Source: Theropithecus gelada (lineage: Eukaryota; Chordata; Mammalia; Primates; Cercopithecidae). From it: a stretch of DNA of 64,000 nucleotides. Made by a program: the position numbers and the translations under genes. This document shows positions 1 through 9,487 of this stretch, in pieces. The notes under the pieces are model-generated. The model made no database searches. It saw nothing but the letters and a program-made list of their open reading frames with translations, and was not told the DNA's origin. Within the stretch, counting starts at the first letter, position 1. Each line of letters starts with the position of its first letter. The stretch spans positions 70,179,406 through 70,243,405 of the forward strand of contig NC_037670.1 of assembly GCF_003255815.1 (NCBI RefSeq), written 5' to 3'.

Positions 1-139
1 CTCCATCTTTATGCCTTTTTCCTCTTTGGCACACTTTGTCCATACCATCTCAAACCACTTAACACACCTCCCCACCATTTCTTCTTCCTTCATTACTGCT
101 TCCTCTTTCTCACAATCACATAACGGCACCCAAAATTTT

Positions 140-415
140 CCTTCTACTCCCGCCATTTTGCTGAAAATGCTCTTGTCAAAGTCACCTTCCAGCTGTTAAA
201 TTCAGAGAAATATTTTCAGTCCTTATCTGGCTCCATATACCTGCACTATATTTCACTGTTGGTCAATTTCTTCATGAAACTCTATCCTTCCTTTTCCTCT
301 CCCACTACCCTCCAGGACATCAGACTGTATTGATTTCCCTATCTGGTCTTTCCTTTTCTCTTAGTTTGGCTTTTCCTTTCCTTACCTATCTGGTCTTTCC
401 TTTTCTCTTAGTTTG
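140..415 (+). mobile_element. L2 LINE fragment, part 1 (ORF2 region)
   Basis: Diverged LINE-2 sequence in sense orientation. The wording around 150-330 (three-codon-spaced 'gctcttgtcaaagtcacc', 'cagtccttatctggct', 'cactgttggtcaatttcttc') follows the L2 ORF2 segment that precedes the part found again at 1266-1800. The two pieces are collinear, so they are one ancient L2 copy split by later DNA between about 410 and 1265. Many substitutions and frame breaks; no coding capacity. Family assignment is from memory of the consensus. Confidence 0.65.
338..415. repeat. Short tandem duplication, 31-bp unit, 47-bp period
   Basis: The 31 bases at 338-368 (beginning cctatctggtctttcc) recur without change at 385-415. 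The 16 bases between them are pyrimidine-rich and partly similar. This is a local slippage-type or replication-error duplication inside the L2 fragment; the absence of differences suggests it is much younger than the L2. Confidence 0.85.
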
Positions 416-873
416 TTTTTCCTTCCAAGATGGGAGGGCAATTTTTTGAGATGGGTAATCTTTTTGGGGGGTGGGATAGGGAATGTAAGTAATTTATTTG
501 GAAAATGATCCCAGAAAGCACAAGCAAGGAAATGTGAAATAGGAAAGAGAGAGAAAAAAAAAAAAAAAGCAAGGAAGGATATGATTGTGAACAGGTTAGT
601 GAGGGGAAGCTCCTTTTCGATGGGGTCTCTGATGAACCCTGCCACCAAGGATAGGAAGCTGGATTATTTTCCCATCTGAATTTGTAGGATGTCCTTGCAC
701 TTGCAGAGGAAATTCCCTGGCACCAGAGAAAGCCCTCAGGCAGTGAAGCAAAGAAGTGGGAGGCTGCCAGCCCACAGGAACTCTCCAGCACAGCTGCAAG
801 TAAACTACTTGGATGTGGGCAGGGGCAGGGAAGTGGCAGGCATTGACAGTCGCTGGATCCTTTGTGAGCTGTA
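410..873. other. Unclassified block interrupting the L2
   Basis: About 460 bases that do not match the L2 on either side. The octamer tttctctt occurs at both edges (402-409 and 874-881), which could be a target-site duplication, although the same octamer also belongs to the upstream 31-bp duplication and the tract is low complexity. A 15-base A run lies at 554-568. Phrases near 500-530 are reminiscent of old ERVL-type LTRs (LTR16/LTR33 class), but I cannot confirm this. A 167-codon reverse open frame (408-911) crosses this block into the next LTR and is not a gene. Confidence 0.4.
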
Positions 874-882
874 TTTCTCTTC

Positions 883-1260
883 TGATATGGTTTAGTTGTG
901 CCCCCACCCAAATCTCATCTTGAATTATAGTTCCTATAATCCCCATGTGTGGTGGGAGCGATGCGGTGGGAGATAATTGAATCATGGGGGTGGTTTCCTA
1001 CATACTATTCTCATAATAGTGAGTGAGTTATCACGAGATCTGATGGTTTTATAAGGGCTTTATCCTTCGCTCAGTTCTCATTGTTCTTCTGCCTGCCACC
1101 ATGTGAAGAAGGATGTGTCGGTTTCCTCTTCCACCATGATTGTAAGTTTCCTGAGGCCTCCCCAACCAGGCTGAACTGTGAGTCAATTAAACCTCTGTCC
1201 TTTATAAATTACCCAGTCTTGGGTATGTCTTTATTAGCAGCATGAGAAAGGACTAATACA
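883..1260 (+). mobile_element. Solo MST-type MaLR LTR
   Basis: Complete ERVL-MaLR long terminal repeat from the conserved 5' TGATATGGTTT to the 3' end CTAATACA. The 'gtaagtttcctgaggcctcc' segment and 'tgagtcaattaaacctc' favour MST over THE1. It is flanked by a perfect 5-bp target-site duplication, TCTTC, at 878-882 and 1261-1265, so the element is intact end to end and the internal region was lost by LTR-LTR recombination. A TATA-like ttttataagg lies at 1047-1056. No internal retroviral genes remain here. Confidence 0.93.
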
Positions 1261-1265
1261 TCTTC

Positions 1266-1800
1266 CCTTCCCTTAAATGTTGGTTTCCCCAGTGTTCTGT
1301 TCTTGCTCCATTTCCTTTCTCTCTCCATTCACCTCCCAGGAGTGCTCATCCACTTTCACGCCTTTAATTACCTCTGAATTCTGAAATATGTATTTTCTAC
1401 CCAGGTGCATCTCCTGAGGTTTAGGCACATATATCCAGTTGGCTGTGGAAATCTCCTCTTGTGTATCCCATGGGCATCTTCACCTACATGAAGTTGAATT
1501 CATCATGTCCATGGGCAATTCTCTCTCCACCCCTAGACTCCAAAGTCACTTCCACTCCATAGATATCTCTAGGAGAATGGCACAGCCTGATACGCAGTGG
1601 TCAAAATGAGAAAACCCAGAGAGAAGCCATCCTTGAAGGCACGCTGTCTGTCAGCATCACATCAATTGCTGAATTTCATCAGAACTAACTATCTTCAGTC
1701 TGACTCCTCTCCTCTTCCGCAGGCATTAGTTCAAGCTCCTATCAATAAAGTCCCTTTCCAAAATAGATCTCCCTTCTGCAGCCTCACTTCCCATGTAAAT
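1266..1800 (+). mobile_element. L2 LINE fragment, part 2
   Basis: Sense-strand L2 continuing the copy at 140-415. It contains the recognisable run ending near 'atatatccagttggctgtgg' (about 1430), a 'cccatgggcatcttcacc' segment (about 1468), and 'gcattagttcaagctcc' (about 1723), all in consensus order. The copy fades out near 1800. The 70-codon open frame at 1597-1809 is a chance frame. Confidence 0.75.
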
Positions 1801-3009
1801 ATGACTTAGCTCCCAACTAGGTTGTAATATGCTTATAAAAGCAGACCTGATATTAACGAATACCTCACATATTTTTATTAAATAAATACTTTGGAATTAA
1901 AGAATTATTTTCAATTCCCTTTTCATCTCCTCCTCCTCCATGCTGCCAACAATCAAGGCCAAGTCCCGAGTTATTTAGCAAAGCCTGTGTCAGAGGAGTT
2001 GTGCTCAGAACCCAGATTCCATTGCTTTATTACAATCCTGTGTGACCTGACCCCAAACAAGGAAGAAGCATTTGCAGAATCCTCTGATATAAGCTGAAAG
2101 TATGGGGGCAGCTCTGTTAGTATTTATGGAATCTTGGCAATTGTTTATACTTGTCTTGATTCCAAAAAGGATTTGATAAAAATTATGAAATTATTCTTTT
2201 TGTAGGGGAACAAGAAATATTTTTTAAAATATTAAAAGGTAAAATACAGAGTTTTGTGACTGATTCCCTAAGATTTAAATAAAATGAAAAAATATCAGCA
2301 TTGTTGATTATGGAAAGAGCATGGTTCTGCTCCCACTCCATGCATTACCAATATGTGTGTCCTATCTTAATAGCTAGCTTAACATTTATAAAATGGAATG
2401 GAAAACAGACAAACCTCATAAATCCAGGTGATTCAAAATAATTCCTAGGGGAGAACACACTCCACTTGTAAATAATTCTCATTTAAATCATCTAACTTGG
2501 AAAGGCTGAAACCCACAGTCATTAAAATGACATTTCCTGTATTTTTATCATTTTGGTAGGAATGTCAGTAATCACCCATATTAAAGGTCTCTAGGGGAGA
2601 GGATTAAGAAGATAGGTGGATCCTAAAATATTCAGGAAGCATAAATCCAAAATGCAGATTTATATTGTTGGATTTTCTAAGGAGAATACATTTTAGAAAA
2701 CCCAAAATTTTATGTTTAATTATCTTGAGAAATTTCATAAGCCTCATTGTATTTATAACATTCAAATAATGTTTAAAAAAAAACTGAAGACATTACTAGA
2801 GCAGAACATTTACTTTCTCTCTTTAAAAAATATTTTAAAGTTTTTCATTGATGATTAAGCATAGTTTTTCACTCAGTAAATGGTAGCTCTCTTACTGTTG
2901 TTACTTTATCAGGTGCCCATTTAATAAACAGTCTTTCCGTATTAAAATTCCCAAAGTGCTTCTCTGACTACATTGGTTTCTTGCTCAGAAAACTCCCATA
3001 GTTCCCTTC
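1801..3009. other. AT-rich stretch, possible degraded MIR
   Basis: Mostly AT-rich unique sequence with no gene signal. Around 2308-2410 the order 'aaagagcatgg', then a gap, then 'tagctagcttaacatttataaaatgg' split over two blocks resembles a badly decayed sense MIR, but similarity is thin. The 68-codon frame at 1891-2097 has no recognisable domain. Confidence 0.3.
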
Positions 3010-3353
3010 ATAGTTGTCCAATATGGTAGCCAAGAGTCACATGCAGTTATTTAACACTTAAACTGCAGCATGTCTAAACTGAGATGTGCTGCAAATGTAA
3101 AATACACACCAGACTTTGAGGGCTTAATATAAGAGAAAGAATGTCAAGTATTTTACTAGTAAAACACTAGTATACTATTATACTGATTACTTATTGAAGT
3201 GACATTTTAGATACATTGAATTGAATAAAAACTTGTAGCGTTTTATCTGTTTCTTTTTTACTTTTTTTTTTTATATTTGGCTGCTAGACAATTTAAAACT
3301 ACTTTTGTGGCTTTCATTTGTGGCTCACAGTATATTTTTATTAGTAGCGCTAG
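3010..3353 (-). mobile_element. hAT-Charlie (MER1-group) non-autonomous element
   Basis: Begins near 'gttgtccaatatggtagcca' and ends near 'ttattagtagcgctag', the decayed versions of the CAGTGCTGTCCAATA-type terminal inverted repeats of a hAT-Charlie MITE. Internal 'gagatgtgctgcaaatgta' and 'atacacaccagactttgag' match the same family as the better preserved copy at 42983-43291, in the opposite orientation. An internal T run (about 3259-3272) has expanded. No transposase coding sequence is present, as expected for this class. Confidence 0.7.
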
Positions 3354-4374
3354 CATAGAGACCTACACTGTGTGTGTGTGTGTTTCCCTCTATACTTAGT
3401 TTTCTAACGTTGTTTCCTTATTTTACGTCTTCTTTTTTGTTTTTTCTCTTTCTGCGTCCTCCTCTCAGGATGTTTGTTCTTCTTTTTAAGGACCAACCAC
3501 CCTTTAAGATCTCGCTAAAATTGTCCCCTTGTCTTTGAAGACTGTCTGATTCTCACAGCCAGAAGAACATTTTTCCTTAAGTTCTTAAACAAGGAAAGTT
3601 CTTTAGTTCTTTCTTGGTAGCTTTTTTTAATGGCACCAATAAATGTCTGTCTGTATTATATATATTTGTGCTTTTCTATTATTTCCCCACTAAGTTGCAA
3701 ATCTGAGGGAAAAGGACCCCTGTAGTTCTGTTTCAAATTCCTCAAACTGGGACAAGATATCAGTGCATCAATCAGAAACCAGATTTCACCAGATATCAGT
3801 TCATCAATCAGAAACTTGTTATCTCACCAGAAATTATTTAATGTAGAGAACTGGTTAAACCAGGATGGAGGGACTGAAAAGTGGAAAAGGAAACACCAAG
3901 ATGACATAGAGGTAGTAACTGCAGGAAGCAGCTCCCACTCTTAGGACATGGGGGCCCAGGGAAGTGGTAGAATTATGAGCAACTAGGAGCTGGCAGGAGG
4001 GCCCAGAGAAGCTGGATGTCAGACCTCTGAAGAGAGGTGCTCTCAGGCTAATGCTTGCCGGAAAGGCCACATGGAGCTAGAGCTCAGGCCTCAGTGAGTG
4101 GATGCTGCCGTGCTGGTCTGCTCACTGAGCTCTGAGGTGGTCTGAGGAGACTGGTTCAGGGAGTATAAAAATCTGGAGACTCAAATCAACTGCTTCTGAA
4201 TCCAGCTGCTGCTTCCAAGATGAAGAGCCATTGCTGCATTGATACAAATAGGAACAGAGGGCAATAAGAAGGAGTAAAATCCTTCTCCCTTCTCCTGCCT
4301 TCCTAAACCCTATAGGGCCCCATATTGATGGCCTTTAACAGGAACCCACTGACCATGGAGGAATGTGGATTCCC
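3354..4374. other. Unassigned sequence between hAT element and MLT1-like LTR
   Basis: Contains a short (TG)7 run at 3369-3382 and the 36-bp-period duplication described separately. From about 3860 to 4370 the base composition is richer in G and C and the wording (a TATA-like gtataaaaatc near 4163 after a purine-rich tract) could be an old LTR or LINE 5' region, but I cannot name it. No supported gene. Confidence 0.3.
3755..3815. repeat. Minisatellite-like duplication, 36-bp period
   Basis: The 25 bases at 3755-3779 recur at 3791-3815 with one difference (g to t in 'atcagtgcatc'). The spacer keeps a related 'ttcacc' that reappears after the second copy as 'tctcacc', so a third, decayed unit probably follows to about 3835. 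Confidence 0.8.
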
Positions 4375-4503
4375 AGCCTGAGGTAAGCAGCTTCCTATAT
4401 GGCTCCCAAGGGTCATTGTATACTGGCACTCATGACCTTGTGTAATCCTCTCCTCTGAGTGCGGGTTGGACCTAAAGATTTGCTAGAATATGGCAAAAGT
4501 TAA

Positions 4504-5018
4504 CCCTTTTCCCATTTAGGAGAAAAAAGTTCAGCTTGTTGCCAGTACTTATTTAATTTTACATAAACATGGTATTTGAGGCTGAAGGAAATCTGACTGA
4601 TTTTCAATGCGAAAATAAAATATAAAAACTGTTACTGGAGTTATTTCTGAACAGAACTAACATCAGGATTACCTGAATCATCAGAATCATCTATTTCGGA
4701 AAAGTTGGATTTATCAAATGAAACTTGAGCCAACAACTGTTTGAGAATGGTGTTAATATCACACATACAAATGCTACGTTTTTTAGAATTTGACATTTTC
4801 AATAATCGAGAATTGCTATATTTTGTAAATGTAAATACTACTACTAAAAACAGAATGCTATAAATAGAATGATACATTTGTTTCCAATATACTAGAGCTA
4901 GAGTGTTGCAATAATAATAATAAAAATGAGATATTTTATGGCAAATTTATCTCTCAGTAAATGCTGCAGCCACAAGCACCACCAGTGAGTATTCTCAAGG
5001 CAAACGGGAAAGTAAAGG
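4504..5018 (-). mobile_element. piggyBac non-autonomous element, MER75-type
   Basis: A 515-bp insertion in the MLT1-like LTR flanked by TTAA (4500-4503) on the left and TTAT, a one-base decay of TTAA, on the right (5019-5022); TTAA is the obligatory piggyBac target. The ends are inverted: CCCTTTTCCCATTT at 4504 pairs with 'aaacgggaaagtaaagg' at 5002-5018. Reading on the minus strand, it keeps a short open frame homologous to the N-terminus of the domesticated transposase PGBD4 (see next entry), which identifies the MER75 group. The catalytic core is absent, so it was mobilised in trans by a full-length relative. MER75 elements are primate-specific, which helps date the insertion. Confidence 0.85.
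4641..4877 (-). pseudogene. Fossil N-terminus of a PGBD4-like piggyBac transposase
   Basis: A 78-codon minus-strand frame. Its second methionine (codon 28, at 4794-4796) starts a ~51-residue segment, MSNSKKRS...FSEIDDSDDS, that lines up with the start of human PGBD4 as I remember it, including the leucine pair 'KQLLA' and the acidic FSEIDDSD stretch. Codons 1-27 upstream are hydrophobic and come from the element's 5' UTR, so they are not part of the original protein. The frame then ends at a stop where the internal deletion joins non-coding 3' sequence. There is no DDBD transposase core and no cysteine-rich C-terminus. It is a deletion-derivative relic with no expected function; identity with the N-terminus of PGBD4 is the evidence for the family. 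Confidence 0.8.
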
Positions 5019-5529
5019 TTATCATTTCTGTTTTTAGTTTATTAAAAACAATGACTCATTTTGCTGGTGTACTCTCTCTGTTGTCTTCTTGGCTTTCATG
5101 CTTTGATGAAGGCAGCTTCCATGAGATACAAGCCCACACATCAAGTAACCGAGAGTGGTTTCTAGCCTGTAGCCACTAAGGACCTGAGATCTGCAGTGTG
5201 ATAATGGCCTGGGAGGTACTGAATGCTTACTGTCATATATCACTGGCTGAGCTTCAAAGTGATCCTTCCCCAGTTGGATCTTCAGATGAGACCATAGGCC
5301 CTGAGCTGACACATTGATTGTAGCCTGTGAGAGACTGTGAGGCAGGGGATACAGCTAAGCCCTGCCTGGATTCTTGGCTCACTGTCTGGGAGATTCATTG
5401 TCTAGGAGAAAATAGACATCTGTTGTTTTAAACTGCTAAATTTTGGGGGTTAATTTGTTACATAGTAATAGCTAACGTATAGCTCTAGAATCACAGAGCA
5501 AAATATAGAAAGATAGATTTGAAAATAAG

Positions 5530-6425
5530 AGCTAGATTAATAACTGGCAAAACTAACATCTAATATCTATATATTTAGGTATCCTTATCTATCAGTCATC
5601 TATCTATATCGCTTATAAATCCATAAGAAATAAATACCATAACCTGACAGAAAAATAGGCAATAGATCTGACAAAATAGGAAACATATGACCAATAAGTA
5701 TATGACACAAAACTCCACATCATTAGTAATCAGGCAAGTACAAATTAAAACCACAGAGAGAAACAGTATTATATATACTGGTTGTAATGAACTTAAAAGG
5801 TCAACAATACTGAGTGCTGGTGAAACTGGGAAACAATGGGAACTCTTCTATTGCAAATGGGAGTGAATATTTGTCTAACCACTTTGGGAAAGAAGTTACT
5901 ATTACCTAGAAGAGTAGAATGTTTGCATGGTGGACAAACCAGCAATTCCATCCTACAGTGTACACCCTGGGCACTTGCACACAAATACCAGAGACTACTC
6001 AAAATGCCCATGGAAGTGTCAGTGGGATGGATAAATAAATTGTACTATGTTCATATAGTAGAATAATATACAACACCAAATATGAATACACTACAATTAT
6101 TCATATGAACATAGATGAATCTTATATATATAATAACGAGTAAAAGCAAACAAACTAAGGCACATAGTATGATTCTTTGTATATAATATTTAAATCAGGC
6201 AAGCCTAAACAAATATTGTTTATGAATACCTTCACATATATAGTAAAACTACTAAATAAAGCAAGGGAATGATTACTGCAAAAATAAGAGAGATGAGAGG
6301 GATGTGATCTGGGAAGCCCCACAGGGAGTTTTAAATTTCTTAATCTTTATGCTATCACATGGATATCCACATAATTCTTTAAAATATACAGATTAATTTG
6401 ATACATTTCATTTTCAAAAATTAGA
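5530..6425 (+). mobile_element. L1M LINE fragment, ORF2 C-terminus and 3' UTR
   Basis: Sense-strand mammalian-wide L1. 'gtacaaattaaaaccacag' (about 5739), a 'tgctggtgaaactggg' segment (about 5816) and 'gagactactcaaaatgcc' (about 5990) are diverged ORF2 C-terminal coding phrases, followed by 3' UTR-like AT-rich sequence ending near 6420. Frames are broken throughout. The 5' edge is uncertain because 5485-5600 is AT-rich. Confidence 0.75.
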
Positions 6426-6524
6426 GGTTCAGCAGTTCCTTTAGTGTCATTTTAGTTTCCTTTTCCTATTAAATTTGAGGAAATACAATTAAAAATTACA
6501 TTCACATAAAAATAACATGTAATC

Positions 6525-6596
6525 TGGCTATCCATCTATTTGACCATCCATCCACTTATGCACCCATCCATCCATCCATTCATCCATCTATCCTTG
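6525..6596. repeat. Imperfect (ATCC)n microsatellite
   Basis: Degenerate tetranucleotide array in which 'catccatccatccatccatt' is the longest regular part; interrupted by 'acttatgcaccc' and similar variants. The interruptions make it a stable rather than a highly polymorphic repeat. Confidence 0.85.
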
Positions 6597-7923
6597 AGAG
6601 ATATCTAGAAAGATATCCACCAAATTTTAACACAAATTATTTCTGTATGGTACATCTTTGGGTGATTTGTCACTTTTCTTTTTAATTGTTTTTATTGCTC
6701 AAAATGTATATAACAAGTATACATAAGTTTTATAAAAACAGTAATGCAAGTAGTAAAAACAAAGAAAAAATAAATATATTCTCATTCATTGCCTCAGTGG
6801 AACCTTAAGTTAACCAGATGAAATTGACATTGGATCAGTTAACATCCCCAGCGTCATGCAGAAACTGACAGAATTGGAAGGCAGGTCTGGATTTTCTTTG
6901 ACCAAATACCTTAACTCTACAGTATGTAGCTTGAAGTCCTGTCCATAATTCTTTACTCATGAAAAGCTCAGAGCCCTTCCATTCCCAAAAGTCCTTGATA
7001 TAACACAGCAGCTGTGCTAATTACTTCAGTGATTCTATGGCTTAGCCATGTGACTACAATCATTTGTCTAAACCCTCCATAAATACTTAAAACTATGGCC
7101 AAGCACATATGCACCAGTTAATTCACTGTCTGGTCACTTATTCCATTCCATCATGCCATGCACGTGACCTGTGAAGTCTTCCCCCACAGCATCTTAATGA
7201 ATGATGTAACAGAAGCAGGGCACACCAGTCTTCTCTTTTGACTTGAATAAATCCTCCTCTTCTCCCCATTCATTGCAGGTGTCTCAACTCTTGCAAGTGA
7301 AATCAGATTTTCCATGTTGAGTCCAAACTTCTCAAGTTTCCTACTGGCAAGGAGTAAGGCCCTAATTAGTTCATGTGCGCCAGCTAATTAGGTAAGAAAT
7401 TATTTTGTTAAGAATCTCAAGCAGCCCTTAACCTAGGGTCAACCAGACTGTATTTGAGCCACAAGCTGCATATGCATGTTCCTGCTCTATTGACAAAATG
7501 ATAGGATGATAATTCAGTTTTAAAAAAGAAGCAAATGAAGATTATTATTTTTCCTATGATTCAAACTGACCTCAGAACCGTGCAGAGGCCAAGTTTGTCC
7601 CAGGTCATTCTAGTTACAGCTCATATTCTCCCCTGTGGGATTTTTCTCTCACTCAGAAAGTTCTCTCTTGCTCTTTCTTCTCTCCAAAGTTTAAGACGAT
7701 GATTTGAGAAACTTATTCATTCTAAGGGATAAATGACCATTTGTCATAGTGATATCTTTATTTCCAGATGGAATAAATCCTTGAGTCAAATGGATAGATT
7801 TCTAAGGATAATTTCAGGTTTAAGCTACATTTATACAGCAAAATTAGGTTCTAGGTAACCCCTTGTGAATATTACATGTTTTATATTATCAGTTTCTATA
7901 TGAAGGATAATAAGGTCATTCTA
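6597..7923. other. Unique-looking sequence, no gene seen
   Basis: AT-rich to 6800, then mixed composition. No repeat family, domain-bearing open frame or RNA gene recognised. Some wording near 7000-7130 suggests an old LTR or DNA element, but not enough to name one. Confidence 0.3.
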
Positions 7924-8240
7924 GGTTAGGCACGGTGGCTCCTGCCTGTAATCCCAGCACTTTGGGAAGTCGAGGTGGGCAGATCACCTGAGGTCAGGAG
8001 TTCGAGACCAGCCTGGCCAACACAGTGCAACCCCACTTCTACTAAAAATACAAAAACAAAACAAAACAAAACAAAACTAGCCAGGCACAGTGGTGCATGC
8101 CTGTCATCCCAGCTACTTGGGAGGCTGAGGCAGGAGAATCGCTTGAACCTGGGAGGTGGAGGTTGCAGTGAGCCAAGATGGGGCCAGTACACTCCAGCCT
8201 GGGTGACAAAATGAGACCCTGTTTCAAGAAAAAAAAAAAA
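7924..8240 (+). mobile_element. AluSx-like SINE
   Basis: Full-length dimeric Alu with left-arm A and B box region, central A-rich linker and terminal poly(A) to 8240. The 'gggcagatcacctgaggtca' wording is AluS type. Flanked by a cattcta duplication (7917-7923 and 8243-8249). An (AAAAC)5 expansion sits at about 8052-8077 after the 'tactaaaaatacaaaa' motif, an internal microsatellite born in the A-rich stretch. Open frames here on either strand are Alu shadows. Confidence 0.96.
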
Positions 8241-8394
8241 GGCATTCTACTTACTATATGTATACAGGAAAACCTTGGGAAAATGTCTCTACAGCAGCTC
8301 TAAGATGACTTACCTTAGATTCAGTTAATTTTGTCTGTGTCCTTATTAATTACTAATTAAGTACATGTACCTCACAGTTGCCTACATAATCCTA

Positions 8395-8560
8395 GACCAT
8401 CAGCTCTGGAGGTATTATTAATGAAGATTGAACCCTATCCCCTTATCTTACAGGGGAAAAAACTGATATCCAGAAAAGCAAAAGTGACAGACCCCAGAAA
8501 CACAGATGATTGGTTTCCCAACAGAGATTAGAACCCAGGTTGGCCATTTAACAAGCAAAA
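8395..8560 (-). mobile_element. MIR SINE
   Basis: Antisense MIR: 'cccttatcttacaggggaaa', then a degraded 'gagaggttaag' region, then 'gattagaacccaggttgg'. This order matches the reverse complement of the MIR core and 5' tRNA-related half. Old and diverged. Confidence 0.6.
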
Positions 8561-9461
8561 TAAGGAAATGGACCACAACAATCTCCTCACTACAGCATAG
8601 GTAAGGAGTCCCCACGTTGGCTTGGCCTGAAGGGCCATTTAATAATAAGCCACAGGGGAGCAGCTGGATTCCAGAGGAGGGACTAATGCTTTCGACAGTT
8701 CAAAAGATCTCTGTGTCCTCTGTAGAAGTCTGACCCTCATACTAAGACTCTAATACTAAAACATGAAGTGAAGCATATATTTAAAGCACCCAGTTACCTT
8801 CGGTGCCAGCCAGTGTTGAAAGAAGCAGCGGCGCTGTTTCTTTGGTTCTAGAAGGCAAGTGATTAGAGATGGCAATTGTATTTCTTCAGGAGAATGGAAG
8901 TTAATTCTTAGGAACACAAATCTGATCTTGAGTCCCTATGATTTAACAAGAACATGAAGAATATTTTTGGAAAAACATAGTAATTTACTTTCTCTTCAAG
9001 AGATATTCCTTATATTGGTTTCAAATTTTGGTGGCTATTGAAAAAACAGAGTGTAAATTTCTTTCTCAACACTTTTTCACATGGAGGTCTTTATCTTTTG
9101 GGAAATATTATCACATGCTATCTTATCTTGGATATGAAAGAATGTCATATATTGAAGGTATTATGATGATCTTTTTATTCTAAAATGGCGTCTAGAATTG
9201 AGACACCTACTTCTTCTTAAAGTCTTCTGCGTGCATACACTTGAACAGGCTGATACAGTTCTGGCTTGTTTCTCTGATCCACAGCCACTTCTTGTGTTAT
9301 TTAGAACAATACTTTCTGTAATTGTGATCTGGCTTCCAGTGGCAATACATGTGAGTCTTGGTTCCTTATTTCCTGGACTGTCAAGGTACACACTTTGTAA
9401 AAGGCTTCCTAAGTAGCCTCTATAGGGAAGTCTATTTCTGTAAGTTTCAGAACTTCTGGTG
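8561..9461. other. No feature recognised
   Basis: Unique-looking DNA. The 108-codon reverse open frame at 9161-9487 ends in the adjacent CAAAA repeat and shows no known domain, so I do not call it. Confidence 0.35.
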
Positions 9462-9487
9462 CAAAACAAAACAAAACAAACAAACAA
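9462..9487. repeat. (CAAAA)n / (CAAA)n short array
   Basis: Three CAAAA units and then CAAA units. It is not attached to a recognisable Alu, L1 or processed pseudogene tail on its upstream side. Confidence 0.8.

Larger units (their letters stand above)
4375..5480 (+). mobile_element. MLT1-like MaLR LTR, split by a piggyBac element
   Basis: The 5' part (to 4503) carries 'cctctgagtgcgggttgg' and 'gctagaatatggcaaaagt', standard wording of MLT1-class LTRs. The LTR resumes at about 5019 with the expected continuation (a 'ctctctctgttgtcttcttgg' segment, 'gagactgtgaggcagg', and the polyadenylation-side run 'ttgttttaaactgctaaattttggggg') and ends near 'gctaacgta' at 5479. Removing 4504-5018 restores a collinear LTR. 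The 5' boundary is approximate. This LTR is older than the element inside it. Confidence 0.75.

Noticed and set aside
408..911. 167-codon minus-strand open frame, the longest in the window
   Set aside because: It runs through the unclassified block, a long T run on that strand and the end of a retroviral LTR, has a low-complexity Phe/Ser stretch and no domain.
883..1260. Candidate functional promoter from the LTR TATA-like box
   Set aside because: The motif is part of every MST LTR; without transcript data there is no reason to call this copy active.
4641..4877. A functional small membrane protein (hydrophobic first 27 codons)
   Set aside because: The homology to the transposase starts at codon 28, so the hydrophobic part is untranslated leader read in frame by chance.
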